Of a stretch of DNA of 64,000 bases, positions 7,832 to 16,447 are shown one piece after another. The stretch spans positions 1 to 64,000 of the forward strand of contig CAIJOB010000018.1 of assembly GCA_903822175.1 (NCBI GenBank), read 5' to 3'. The notes below the pieces were generated by a model, which saw only the letters and a list, made by a program, of their open reading frames with translations, did not search any database and had not been told where the DNA came from. This DNA comes from an uncultured Alphaproteobacteria bacterium. GTDB taxonomy: Bacteria; Pseudomonadota; Alphaproteobacteria; Caulobacterales; Caulobacteraceae. Numbering within the stretch: position 1 is the first letter of the stretch; every line of letters starts with the position of its first letter. Made by a program: the position numbers and the translations under genes.

Positions 7832-8776
7832 ATGCGCCAGCTCATCCTTCCCGCCCTCCTCGCCGCCCTCATCCTCACCGGCGCCGCCCGCGCCGCGCCG
7901 GCCGCGCACCTGCAGCTCGTCGACCTGACGCCGGCCTTCGCCGCGGCCTGGGAGCACACCAAGGACCTGCCGGACGACGCGCGCGTGGCGGCCTTCGATG
8001 CGGAGATGGCGCCCCGCCTGCCGGGCTTCTACGACGCCGCCCGGTACGAGAGCGCCGCCAGCCGCGCCAGCTACCCCGGCCGCCTCATCCGCACGCTCAA
8101 CGCCTTCCCGCAGCAACGCGCCGGGATCGAGGACGTCAGCCGCCGCTTCGCCGGCATGCTGGCGCCGGCGCTCACCAGTTTCGAGGCGCGGTTTGGGCCA
8201 ATGACCGGCTATCCGCCCGTCTATCTGGTGAACAGTATGGGCGAGTTCGACGGCGGCACGCGCGACCTGCCGCAGGGCTCACGGCTGTTGTTCGGCGCCG
8301 ATGTGATCGCCCGCATCCACACCGGCGAGCACACCATCCAGCCCTTCTTCCACCACGAGCTGTTCCACATCCTGCACCACCGCAGCTTCAAGGAGTGCGA
8401 CCAGATCTGGTGCGGCCTGTGGACCGAGGGCCTGGCGGTCTATGTGGCGAGCCAGCTGAATCCCGGCGCCACCGACGAGGACCTGCTGCTGACCCTCCCC
8501 CAGCCGATCCGGCCGGCGGTGGAAAAGGACCGCGCCGCCGCCGTCTGCGCGGTGACCCAGCGCCTGGATTCAGTCGATCCGAAGGACTACGCGGGCCTCT
8601 TCACCTTCGACCACCTGAGCCCGAACCTGCCGCCGCGCTTTGGCTACTACATCGGCTATCTGGTGGCCCAGGACCTGGGCAAGACCCACACCCTCGCCGA
8701 CCTCGCCCACCTCGACAACGCCCACGCCCGGCCCCTGGTCGAGGCGGCGTTGCACAGGCTGGCCAGTTGCGGCTAG
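7832..8776 (+). CDS. Secreted zinc metalloprotease-like protein (HExxH)
   Basis: A 314-aa protein with a signal peptide (LILPALLAALILTGAARAAPA). The zinc site is visible as HELFH with a downstream Glu in WTEGLAVYVA about 27 residues later, the gluzincin arrangement. Two cysteines (ECDQIWC) lie between them. It is expected to act in the periplasm or outside the cell as a peptidase, and the substrate is unknown. ATG 7832 is chosen over the frame opening at 7781 because the signal peptide begins there. Its last four bases overlap the convergent small gene at 8773. Confidence 0.75.
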   Translation: MRQLILPALLAALILTGAARAAPAAHLQLVDLTPAFAAAWEHTKDLPDDARVAAFDAEMAPRLPGFYDAARYESAASRASYPGRLIRTLNAFPQQRAGIEDVSRRFAGMLAPALTSFEARFGPMTGYPPVYLVNSMGEFDGGTRDLPQGSRLLFGADVIARIHTGEHTIQPFFHHELFHILHHRSFKECDQIWCGLWTEGLAVYVASQLNPGATDEDLLLTLPQPIRPAVEKDRAAAVCAVTQRLDSVDPKDYAGLFTFDHLSPNLPPRFGYYIGYLVAQDLGKTHTLADLAHLDNAHARPLVEAALHRLASCG

Positions 8777-8982
8777 GCCGCTCTCCATCGAAACCCGTCC
8801 AGCGGCATGGCGCGGGCCGGGGCGCCTTCGCGGGTGGCCACCCAGGCGCGGCCTTCTTCCAGGCTGAGCACGCGGTAGATCGGCATGCCGCCGGCGTCGG
8901 CGGAGACCAGGTCTCCGACCTCCACCGGATGGGCGGCCTTGTGGTCGAGCGGCGCCCAATCAAGCGAGCGGACGGTCTGCAT
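8773..8982 (-). CDS. Small conserved hypothetical protein, paralog of 28416
   Basis: A 69-aa protein, mostly beta-strand by pattern (VEVGDLVSADAGGMPIYRVLSLEEGRAWVA). It aligns along its length with the 99-aa protein at 28416: WAPLDH, then GDLVSA, PxYRVxxLEExRAWV and the closing IRW/FRW. That conservation is the best evidence that it is real. The GDLVSxxxxxxPxYRV core looks like a small SH3-like barrel, which is inference. It lies convergent with the metalloprotease gene. Function unknown. Confidence 0.65.
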   Translation of the reverse strand: MQTVRSLDWAPLDHKAAHPVEVGDLVSADAGGMPIYRVLSLEEGRAWVATREGAPARAMPLDGFRWRAA

Positions 8983-9105
8983 GGTCTTGGCCTCGTCGCG
9001 TCCGCCAAGGTTGGCGGATCATCAGCCGAGGTTGCGCCCCCGCGACTGAGGCCAAGCTGAGCCGCGCGTTTAGCCGCCGTTCAGAAACCGGAGGCCCACG
9101 CAAAA

Positions 9106-9129
9106 CCCCCGCGCCTTGCGACGCGGGGG
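9106..9129 (-). terminator. Rho-independent terminator of the gene at 9166
   Basis: CCCCCGCG (9106-9113) pairs with CGCGGGGG (9122-9129) around an 8-base loop. Read on the minus strand the hairpin is followed by TTTTG. It lies 37 bases beyond the stop of the minus-strand gene. Confidence 0.8.
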
Positions 9130-9165
9130 CAATTGAGTGCGACCTTGTCGGTCAGCGCGGGCGGC

Positions 9166-9807
9166 TTACCGGCGCCAGGGCGCGGCGTCCTCGTGGTTCG
9201 CCCAGCGCAGGGTGTCGCGCAGTTGGTCCAGGCGGCCTTCCAGCTCCTGACGCTCGCGCCCGTCGAGACGGCCGTCGCGCATCATGCGGTTCTGGCGGTC
9301 CAGGATGCCGTGCAGCGTGTTCTGCGCGCGCTTGATGTCGTGGCGGGTGAGCGACCCGTCCGAACGCGCGCGGTCGAGGCGTTCCTGCATCCAGGCCTCG
9401 CGGCGCTCCAGGGTCCATTCCCCGCCCACTGCCGGCGGCGGCGGCATGCCCGGGCCCACGGCCGGGCCGTTCTCGCGCATCCAGTGGATGGAGCGCGATA
9501 GGCCGTCCAGCCGCTGCTGCAGGCGACCGCGGTCCATGTCGGACAGCTCGCCTCCACTGCGGGCCCGCAGAGTCTCCATCTCACCGCGGATCGAGGCCAG
9601 CTCGTTATTGGCGCGGCTCGCCTCGGCGGGATCGATCTGGCCCGCGCGGATGCCGTCCTGCACCCGCGACTCGAGGGCTCCCAGCTGCTCACGGAAGCCG
9701 TGGCCTGGCTGCACGGGCCCACCGGCGGGCGCGAATTGCTGCGCCATGGCGGGCGCGGCGGACGTAAGGGCCGCGGCGGCGAGCGCCGCGACGAAAAGGG
9801 ACTTCAT
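9166..9807 (-). CDS. Exported helical protein with EF-hand-like repeats
   Basis: A 213-aa protein with a signal peptide (residues 1-22, AAPAMA-Q). The mature part is charged and helical and contains repeated units of about 25-30 residues around a turn with acidic residues: AGQIDPAEA, SDGSLTRHD and RDGRLDGRE, each followed by a helix. These resemble degenerate EF-hand or heavy-metal-resistance-type helical hairpins, but no canonical DxDxDG loop is intact. GGAGAT lies about 8 bases before the ATG. It is a monocistronic gene with its own terminator. A periplasmic function is unassigned. Confidence 0.75.
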   Translation of the reverse strand: MKSLFVAALAAAALTSAAPAMAQQFAPAGGPVQPGHGFREQLGALESRVQDGIRAGQIDPAEASRANNELASIRGEMETLRARSGGELSDMDRGRLQQRLDGLSRSIHWMRENGPAVGPGMPPPPAVGGEWTLERREAWMQERLDRARSDGSLTRHDIKRAQNTLHGILDRQNRMMRDGRLDGRERQELEGRLDQLRDTLRWANHEDAAPWRR

Positions 9808-9886
9808 AAGGGGGTATCTCCGGCTGCTAGCGCCCCATGGCGCTTTGTTGCAGGGCCGAAACGAACAACCCGGATTTTCGTTGCGC

Positions 9887-10489
9887 CTAGAGCCCCACGA
9901 GCCCCAAGAGCTTCAGCGCGTAGGGCGCCCCGAACGCGCCGGCGCTGAGGAACAAGCCCACCAGCAGCACGCGATAGGCGTAGCCCAGCAGGCGGTACTT
10001 CTTCACCGCCAGCACCCGGCCGTTCTGGTAGATGTCGTGGGCGAAGGTCTCGAAGACCGCGCGGTTGTCCGACAGGCTGCCCAGCAGGCGTTCGATGAAC
10101 TCCTCCTCGGAGAGCTGGCTGAAGGCCCCGAAGAACAGCAGGTTGCGCGGCCCGTTGGGGCTGAGCGGCACGGCCTTCACCGAGGGCAGCACCGCCATCA
10201 CCGCCAGCGTCGCGGCGACGAAGGCGGCAAAGCCCATGATCAGCAGCGGCAACGGCGGCGGCGACCCGCCCTTCGCCTGGCTCAGCGTCGCCGAGAAGAT
10301 CACGAAGGTGATCGCCAGCACGATGTTAGCCTTGGTGTCGGCCATCTGGCTCAGCTGGTACTGGATCGCCTGAGTGGTGCGCAGCAGCTGCACCGCGTCC
10401 GGCCCAAAGCCGTGGCGCGACGCCTCCCCCGGAATGCTCGCCGGCGGCCCGCTCGCAGCAACGGGCGCCCGCGGTTCTCCATCAGCCAT
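9887..10489 (-). CDS. PycTM-domain (Pycsar effector-like) membrane protein
   Basis: A 200-aa protein. After a low-complexity N-terminus comes the pattern of Pycsar effector TM domains: LLRTTQAIQYQLSQMADTKA leading into a first membrane helix (NIVLAITFVIFSATL), a second helix (LIMGFAAFVAATLAVMAVL), then FFGAFSQLSEEEFIERLLG, and a final pair ending in the C-terminal hydrophobic segment. In Pycsar systems the effector is activated by cCMP or cUMP from an adjacent pyrimidine cyclase. No cyclase is adjacent here, and no cyclic-nucleotide-binding domain is fused. Standalone homologs are common, so a defence role is only possible. ATG 10489 is preferred to the longer frame because the extension to 10582 looks non-native. 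Confidence 0.8.
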   Translation of the reverse strand: MADGEPRAPVAASGPPASIPGEASRHGFGPDAVQLLRTTQAIQYQLSQMADTKANIVLAITFVIFSATLSQAKGGSPPPLPLLIMGFAAFVAATLAVMAVLPSVKAVPLSPNGPRNLLFFGAFSQLSEEEFIERLLGSLSDNRAVFETFAHDIYQNGRVLAVKKYRLLGYAYRVLLVGLFLSAGAFGAPYALKLLGLVGL

Positions 10490-10602
10490 GACCGTTCCCC
10501 CGATCGAACACGGCTCATGAAGCTCGTTCGCAAGTTCGCATGTCAAGCGAGCGGTGCGTGTACGGACAACTGTTCCGCTCATCCCCGCGCAGGCGGGGAG
10601 CC

Positions 10603-11625
10603 CTAATCCCCGCCGGTCTTCGCCTTGCCGGCCGCCGCGCGCTCACCGGCGCGCATGCCGCTGAGGATATCCGGCAGCGCATAGTTGCCCTCGTGGCAGG
10701 CGTATTCGTAGATCGCCTTGGGCCCGGCGTTCAGACTCATCTCCGCCTTCCAGGGGCGGGTGTAGTAGACCGGATCCTCGACCTCGAAGCTGTAGTCGAT
10801 CTGCTGCGCCGAGACCCGCGTCAGGCGTTCGGTGACCCGGCCCTTGGGCGTCAGGAAGATCGGCCCCGCGCGCCCCTGCTCGGCGTTCACATTGACCGTC
10901 TCGATCACGAAGGTGTCGCCCTCCCACCAGCCGGTGGAATCGCCCAGCCATAGCGAGAGAGCCGCCGGCCCGTGCGCCGCCTGGGCGGCGGCCTTGCTCG
11001 GAAACACCGGCACACCGCGCGCGTCGTGGATCATCTCCACCTCGATGACCACATGGGTCCGCGTCTGCATGATCTGGTAGTTGGAGTTGTAGACGTTGTT
11101 CAGCATCCCCGGCCCGCCGGAGCCGCGGCTGGAGATGATGCAGCGGTCCCAGGGCTCGAAGGCCTCGGGGTTGTCCGGCCGGTCGGCGTCACGTGAATAG
11201 GCGGCGGCCTTGGCGACCAGCGCCTTGCCCTGCGGCGTGAACGGCAGTTGCCCGTCCGCCGGATCGACAATCCAGGAGGTGCGGTACTGGCCGCGCACGA
11301 AGCCCATCTTGTCGCCGGCATCGAGCCAGAAGGCGTTGTAGCCGCCCGGATCGCCGACGCCTGGCGCACCGGTCTTGGGATCGATGGGGGCGGCGTCGCG
11401 CTCCGTCCGCTGCACCTGCGGCGCGGACTTGGCGATCGCCTTGGCCTCGGCCTCAGTGACCGTCAGCGTCGCCGGCCCGGGCGGCCGGGTCAGGTGGGTG
11501 ACCGAGGCGTTGGACCAGACGCCCGACAGGTCGGCGTGCCCATCCGCCGCGCGGGGTACGCTCGCAGCGCTCGCGCCCGAGGCCAGGGCGGCCAATGCCG
11601 CCGCAAAGATCAAGGCTCGGATCAT
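10603..11625 (-). CDS. Exported protein of unknown function (DLSGVW family)
   Basis: A 340-aa exported protein. The signal peptide (IRALIFAAALAALASGASA) is followed by ADGHADLSGVWSN, the usual opening of a family common in Acidobacteria and Caulobacterales. LWLGDSTGWWEGDTFVIET and ERLTRVSAQQIDYSFEVEDP are further family signatures. No enzymatic activity is established for it. ATG 11625 is chosen because GAGGGG sits about 4 bases upstream; an alternative ATG lies four codons earlier. It is divergent from the M20 peptidase gene. Confidence 0.8.
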   Translation of the reverse strand: MIRALIFAAALAALASGASAASVPRAADGHADLSGVWSNASVTHLTRPPGPATLTVTEAEAKAIAKSAPQVQRTERDAAPIDPKTGAPGVGDPGGYNAFWLDAGDKMGFVRGQYRTSWIVDPADGQLPFTPQGKALVAKAAAYSRDADRPDNPEAFEPWDRCIISSRGSGGPGMLNNVYNSNYQIMQTRTHVVIEVEMIHDARGVPVFPSKAAAQAAHGPAALSLWLGDSTGWWEGDTFVIETVNVNAEQGRAGPIFLTPKGRVTERLTRVSAQQIDYSFEVEDPVYYTRPWKAEMSLNAGPKAIYEYACHEGNYALPDILSGMRAGERAAAGKAKTGGD

Positions 11626-11754
11626 GGGTCCCCTCATGCGCCCAGCTTTCTGGCGCCCGTCACAATTCGTGGATAGCGAATTTTTGATCGGGGCGAGCTG
11701 GGCCGTCAGCCTGTACGCTTATGCGGCGCCGTGTGGGCGGCTTTGGGGGAATGC

Positions 11755-13278
11755 ATGAAAGCGCGCGATCTGATGACGGCCCTGGCGATCGCGCTGGGTG
11801 CGGCCGGTGCGGCGGACGCCGCCTCGCCCAAGGCCGCCGTCCACGCCTGGCGCGTGGCCCATGAGCGGGAAATCCTCGCCGATTTCTCCACCCTGCTCTC
11901 CAAGCCCAATGTCGCCACCACGCTGGCCGACGTCGACGCCAACGCCGTCTACATCTCGGGCCTCCTGGAAAAGCGCGGCTTTGCGACCCAGCTGCTGCGC
12001 GCCGACCCCGGCACGCCGGCCTCGGTGTTCGCCGAGCTGAAGGTCCCCGGCGCCACGCGCACCGTCGTCTTCTACGCCCACTACGACGGCCAGCCGATCA
12101 GCCAGAAGGGCTGGATCTCCACGCCGTTCGAGCCCTCCATGCGCACCGCGCTCCCAGAAGCCAAGCCCGTCGACTGGAAGGCCGCCGCCACGCTCGATCC
12201 GGACTGGCGCCTGTTCGCCCGCTCGGCCGGCGACGACAAGGGCTCGATCCAGGCGCTGATCTCCGCCTTCGACGCGCTGAAGGCCGCCGGCATCGCGCCA
12301 TCCGTCAACATCAAGCTGCTCTACGAGGGCGAGGAGGAACAGGGCTCGCCCCACTTCGCCAAGCTGGTGGCGAAACACCTCGAGACCGTCCGCGGCGACC
12401 TGCTGATCATGGGCGACGGCCCCATGCACCAGTCGGGCAAGCAGGAGATCAACTTCGGCAACCGCGGCATCACCGGCTTCAAGGCCACGGTCTACGGCCC
12501 GCTGAAACCCCTGCACGACGGCCACTATGGCTCCTGGGCGCCCTCGCCCACGGTGATGATCGCCGGCCTGGTGATGAGCCTGCGCGACGATAGCGGCCAC
12601 ATCCTGATCCCCGGCATCTATGACGAGGTGACCCCGGTCTCGGCCGCCGACAAGGCAGCCCTCGCGGCGCTTCCCGACGTCGAGACCGGCCTGAAACAGA
12701 CGCTGGGCCTTGGCCGCAACATCGGCCCCGGCCGTCTCGCCGACGGCTACATGACCCCAACCCTCAACGTCCGCGCCATCCACGGCGGCGACGATGGCCC
12801 CAACGCCGCCAACGCGATTGCCACCGAGGCCAACGCCTCCTTCGACTTCCGCCTCGACCCCGGCGAGACGCCGGCCAAGGTCCGCGCCCTGACCGAGGCG
12901 TACCTCACCAAACAGGGCTGGTTCATCGTCCGCGCCACGCCGGACCTCGCCACGCGGCTCGCGCACCCCAAGATCGTCAAGGTCGAGTGGGACGAGGGCT
13001 CTTCCATCGCCACCGAGTCGCCGATGGACGGCCCCGCCGCCAAGGCGGTCGCCGCCTCGATCTCGCGCACGGTCGGCTATCCGGTCCTCAAGCTGCCGTT
13101 CTCCGGCGCCAGCTCCGGCATGGCCGAGATCGTCAATCAGTTGAAGGCCCCGATGGTCGGCGTCTCCATCGCCAACTACGACGACAACCAGCACGCCCAG
13201 AACGAGAACCTGCGCCTGGGCAATCTGTGGGACGGCATTGAGGTCTACGCTGGCCTGCTCGCCGACCTCAACTGGTAG
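11755..13278 (+). CDS. Exported M20-family metallopeptidase (dipeptidase-like)
   Basis: A 507-aa member of the ArgE/DapE/CPG2 group with an N-terminal signal peptide (ALAIALGAAGAADA). Metal and catalytic residues can be read in order: YAHYDGQP (His/Asp), SAGDDKGS (bridging Asp), YEGEEEQGS (catalytic Glu pair), MGDGPM and a late DDNQHAQNENL His. A dimerisation insert lies between. It probably cleaves short peptides in the periplasm using two zinc ions. GGGGGA lies 4 bases before ATG 11755, which supports this start over 11731. It is convergent with the RTX gene, with only two bases between the stops. Confidence 0.9.
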   Translation: MKARDLMTALAIALGAAGAADAASPKAAVHAWRVAHEREILADFSTLLSKPNVATTLADVDANAVYISGLLEKRGFATQLLRADPGTPASVFAELKVPGATRTVVFYAHYDGQPISQKGWISTPFEPSMRTALPEAKPVDWKAAATLDPDWRLFARSAGDDKGSIQALISAFDALKAAGIAPSVNIKLLYEGEEEQGSPHFAKLVAKHLETVRGDLLIMGDGPMHQSGKQEINFGNRGITGFKATVYGPLKPLHDGHYGSWAPSPTVMIAGLVMSLRDDSGHILIPGIYDEVTPVSAADKAALAALPDVETGLKQTLGLGRNIGPGRLADGYMTPTLNVRAIHGGDDGPNAANAIATEANASFDFRLDPGETPAKVRALTEAYLTKQGWFIVRATPDLATRLAHPKIVKVEWDEGSSIATESPMDGPAAKAVAASISRTVGYPVLKLPFSGASSGMAEIVNQLKAPMVGVSIANYDDNQHAQNENLRLGNLWDGIEVYAGLLADLNW

Positions 13279-13280
13279 CG

Positions 13281-15116
13281 TCAGCCCAGAAAGATCCAGT
13301 TCCCCACCAGCGTCGACATCTGCACCCCCACCAGGATCATCTGGTTGGGTGCGCCGTTGCTGGCCCCCATGTCGATCACCGTGTCCGCCCCGACCTGGCT
13401 GACGGTGTAGGTGGTCCCGGGGTCGAGTTCGACCCGGTCGCCCTGCGCCAGGTTGAAGTCCAGCACCTTGTCGATGCCGGCGTCCTGGCTGCCGTGGAAG
13501 TTGTCGGCGCCCAAGCCCCCGCTCTCGGTGTCGTTCCCCCGGTCACCGGAGATGAAATCGTTGCCGGCCCCGCCGGAGATCGAGTCATCGCCCTGGCCGC
13601 CCCGGCACTGGTCGTTGCCGTCCCCGCCGTCGCAGGTGTCGTTGCCGAGGTTCCCCCAGACGATGTCGTTGCCGCTGTCGCCGAACAGCAGGTCGTTGTC
13701 CTTGCCGCCCACCGAGAAGTCGTCGCCCGCGCCGCCATGGACCGTGTAGTTGCCCATGTTGCCGTTGATGTCGTCGAAGCCCGTGCCGCCGTTCAGGACA
13801 TCGTCGCCCTCGTCGCCGCGCAGGTAGTTCTGGGCGTCGCCGCCGGTCACCGTGTCGTTGCCGACGCCGGCGTTGATCGTCGAGCCGCCGGCCGTCCCGA
13901 CCAGGAAGTCGGCGCCGTCCGTCGCCGCGGGCGCGCTGGCCTGGACGCTGACAGTGTAGGTGCCGGCGGTCACGTCCTCGAAGGAGCCGACCTCGACATA
14001 GTAGGTCCCGCTGACGGTCGGATGGATCACCAGGCTGGAGTCGAAGGTGTCCGGATTGGCGTCGTCGTTGCTGGCGATCCGCGCGCCGGTCGCGTCGTGC
14101 AGGCGCAGGATGGAGTCGTCCAGGGTCCCACCGCCGCCGGTCTCGCCGACGATGCTGGCCACATAGTCGGTCCCGGCGTTGAGCTGCACGGCGTACCAGT
14201 CGCGGTCGCCGACGATCTCGATGCTGCCGACAATCGGCGTGCCGACCGCCAGCTGGCCGAACGGATGGGTCGTGTCGCTGAAGCTGTTGGCGAAGTCGTC
14301 GGCCCCGGGCAGCGGCGTCGCCGGCGGTGTCCAGCCGATGACGTCCAGCACCCGAAGGTCGGTCTGTGAGACGCTGATGGAGATATCGGGGCCGCCGCCC
14401 CCAAAGGAGTCGAAGAAGGTGTTGTCCCAGTCGCCGAGGTCCTCGCCGTCGTTGGCGCCGGCCGGGCTGATGGAGTTGTGGAAGACGAAGGACGTCAGGT
14501 GGGTCGAATCCACGCCAAACACCGCGACGGCGCCGTCCGCACCCCCCGTATAGTCGTGCTGGCCGTTCACGCCGTAGCGGAAGAGGTCAAGGATATCGAA
14601 GTTGCTTCCGGTCAGGCCGAGGTCCTCGTTGCGGCCAAAGACGCCCTCGGTGATCTCGTGCTCCAGCGTACCCACGACATCCTGCCCGAACACCCACGGC
14701 TGGTCGCTGCTGAGCACGACGGTGTCGTCGTTGGGCATGCCGCTGGGCCCCGCCAGGCCGAGCGCCTGGGCCTGGCCGGAGGTGAGGGCGAAGCCTAGCC
14801 CGCCAGACGGGTCGACCGCGGGCAAGGCGGCCACCGCCAACTGATCGTCGGCGGTTGTCGCGTGCGCCGCCAAGGCCGCGCTCACCGTCGCGTAGCTGTA
14901 TTTTGTGAAGAAGAATTCGTTCTCGGCGATGCCGCCGTTCAGCGGTGTGAATTCGAAGGTGACGCCGACGGTGACCTGATTGATGAAGTGGGTCTGGAGG
15001 AAGTTCTCGGCGGTTATGATGTTGTTGCGGTAGGCGTCCGAGACGCCGGGCTCATAGGTGTTTTGAAAAACCAGCCCGCTGCCCGCCAGCGTGACGGTCT
15101 CGTTACTCACTGGCAT
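13281..15116 (-). CDS. RTX protein with N-terminal metalloprotease-like domain and PPC domain
   Basis: A 611-aa protein with no Sec signal. Residues about 1-260 contain LEHEITEGVFGR, an HExxx-type zinc-site remnant in the context of NF038122-like secreted metalloproteases (HEITE in place of HExxH). Residues about 275-385 form a pre-peptidase C-terminal (PPC) domain (DWYAVQLNAGTDYVASI). Residues about 400-540 carry RTX-like calcium-binding nonapeptides such as GGAGNDFISGDRGND. The C-terminal part (KVLDFNLAQGDRVEL) is typical of type I secretion substrates. It is therefore probably exported by a type I system encoded elsewhere. Because the second zinc His is not in the standard place, proteolytic activity is uncertain. 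Confidence 0.8.
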   Translation of the reverse strand: MPVSNETVTLAGSGLVFQNTYEPGVSDAYRNNIITAENFLQTHFINQVTVGVTFEFTPLNGGIAENEFFFTKYSYATVSAALAAHATTADDQLAVAALPAVDPSGGLGFALTSGQAQALGLAGPSGMPNDDTVVLSSDQPWVFGQDVVGTLEHEITEGVFGRNEDLGLTGSNFDILDLFRYGVNGQHDYTGGADGAVAVFGVDSTHLTSFVFHNSISPAGANDGEDLGDWDNTFFDSFGGGGPDISISVSQTDLRVLDVIGWTPPATPLPGADDFANSFSDTTHPFGQLAVGTPIVGSIEIVGDRDWYAVQLNAGTDYVASIVGETGGGGTLDDSILRLHDATGARIASNDDANPDTFDSSLVIHPTVSGTYYVEVGSFEDVTAGTYTVSVQASAPAATDGADFLVGTAGGSTINAGVGNDTVTGGDAQNYLRGDEGDDVLNGGTGFDDINGNMGNYTVHGGAGDDFSVGGKDNDLLFGDSGNDIVWGNLGNDTCDGGDGNDQCRGGQGDDSISGGAGNDFISGDRGNDTESGGLGADNFHGSQDAGIDKVLDFNLAQGDRVELDPGTTYTVSQVGADTVIDMGASNGAPNQMILVGVQMSTLVGNWIFLG

Positions 15117-15206
15117 GACTGGCCCCCCGGCGAGGGTGCATTGGGGTAGCGCAGCTTTTGGTTGTCAATACGGACCTTATATCGCCAGGCGCCAGGCGGC
15201 CTCCGC

Positions 15207-16400
15207 TTAGGCCGCTCTGAACCGCAACGGCATGGCCTTCGGCCCCGAGATGAAGTTCGACGCCAGCCATTCCGGCGCGGCGGCCAGCTCGAAGCCGGTC
15301 ATCCGGGTCAGCACCTCGCGCAGCATGGCGTCGATCTCGATGCGGGCGATGTGCTGGCCCAGGCACCCGTGCGGGCCGGTGCCAAAGGCGATGTGCGGGT
15401 TGGGGTCGCGCGACAGATCCAGCACTTCAGGGCGCTCGAACGCGGCGGGATCGCGGTTGGCGGCGCCGAAGTACATCACCACCTTGTCGCCCTCGCGGAT
15501 CTGCTGGCCGGCCAGCTCGACGTCATGCTTCGCCGTGCGGCGCATGTAGATCACCGGGCTCGTCCAGCGCAGCAGCTCTTCCCGCGCCGACGGCAGCCGC
15601 GCGTCGAGGTCCGCCATCAGCCAGGCGAACTGCTCGGGGTTCTCCATCAGCGCCAGCAGGCCGCCGGACAGCAGGTTGCGCGTCGTGTCCCCGCCCGCGT
15701 CGACCAGCAGCAGGAAGAACAGCAGAAACTCCATGTCCTCCAGCCGCCGCCCGTCGACCTCGCAGGCCAACAGCTTCGACGCCAGGTCGTCGCCCGGTCG
15801 CGCCCGCTTCTCGGCGATCACACCCGAGGCGTATTCGAACATCTTCATCACCGCCTGCCCGCCGGCCCCCGGCGGCAAGGCCTCCGGCGCGGTGTGGATC
15901 GTCTCGGTCAGCTTGTAGAGCTCGCGCCCGTCGCTGAGCGGCAGCCCCATCAATTCGGCGATCACGAAGGACGGCATCTCACCCGCCACCTGATCGACGA
16001 AGTCGCACTCGCCTCTTTCGATCACCGCGTCGACGATCTGTTTCGCCAGCGCCTGGATGCGCTCCTCCCGCAGCCGCGCCGCCGGCAGGGTGAACTCCTG
16101 GCGGATCAGCTTGCGGAACGCCGTGTGCTCCGGCGGATCCATCATCAGCATCATCTTGTGGGGCCCAAAGCCCGCTGCCTGCTCCGCCGCCGGGTCGGAG
16201 ATCATGATCGTCGGCTCGGACGAATAGTTCTGGAAGTCGCGGTCCACCGTCCAGACGTCGGTATGCCGGGTCACCGCCCAGAACCCCCGCCCGTTCGGCT
16301 CGTCATGCCAGCGCACCGGCGCATGCTCGCGCAGCCAGCGGTACTGGTCGTGCGGCTGGCCGGCGGCGAAGCTGGCGGGCGACAGCAGGTCGATCTTCAT
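15207..16400 (-). CDS. Cytochrome P450
   Basis: A 397-aa soluble bacterial P450. The oxygen-binding I-helix reads DAGGDTTRNLL, the K-helix ExxR is EELLR, and the heme loop is FGTGPHGCLGQHIARIE with the ligand Cys at about residue 346. GGAGGG lies just before ATG 16400; the open frame extends further upstream but the P450 fold starts here. No ferredoxin or reductase is adjacent, so electron partners must come from elsewhere. The family resembles CYPs that hydroxylate terpenes, steroids or fatty acids, and the substrate cannot be deduced. Confidence 0.92.
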   Translation of the reverse strand: MKIDLLSPASFAAGQPHDQYRWLREHAPVRWHDEPNGRGFWAVTRHTDVWTVDRDFQNYSSEPTIMISDPAAEQAAGFGPHKMMLMMDPPEHTAFRKLIRQEFTLPAARLREERIQALAKQIVDAVIERGECDFVDQVAGEMPSFVIAELMGLPLSDGRELYKLTETIHTAPEALPPGAGGQAVMKMFEYASGVIAEKRARPGDDLASKLLACEVDGRRLEDMEFLLFFLLLVDAGGDTTRNLLSGGLLALMENPEQFAWLMADLDARLPSAREELLRWTSPVIYMRRTAKHDVELAGQQIREGDKVVMYFGAANRDPAAFERPEVLDLSRDPNPHIAFGTGPHGCLGQHIARIEIDAMLREVLTRMTGFELAAAPEWLASNFISGPKAMPLRFRAA

Positions 16401-16447
16401 GGTCCCTCCGCGCAGCTCTGACGGCCGCTGCGCGGAGTGTTCCGTAT

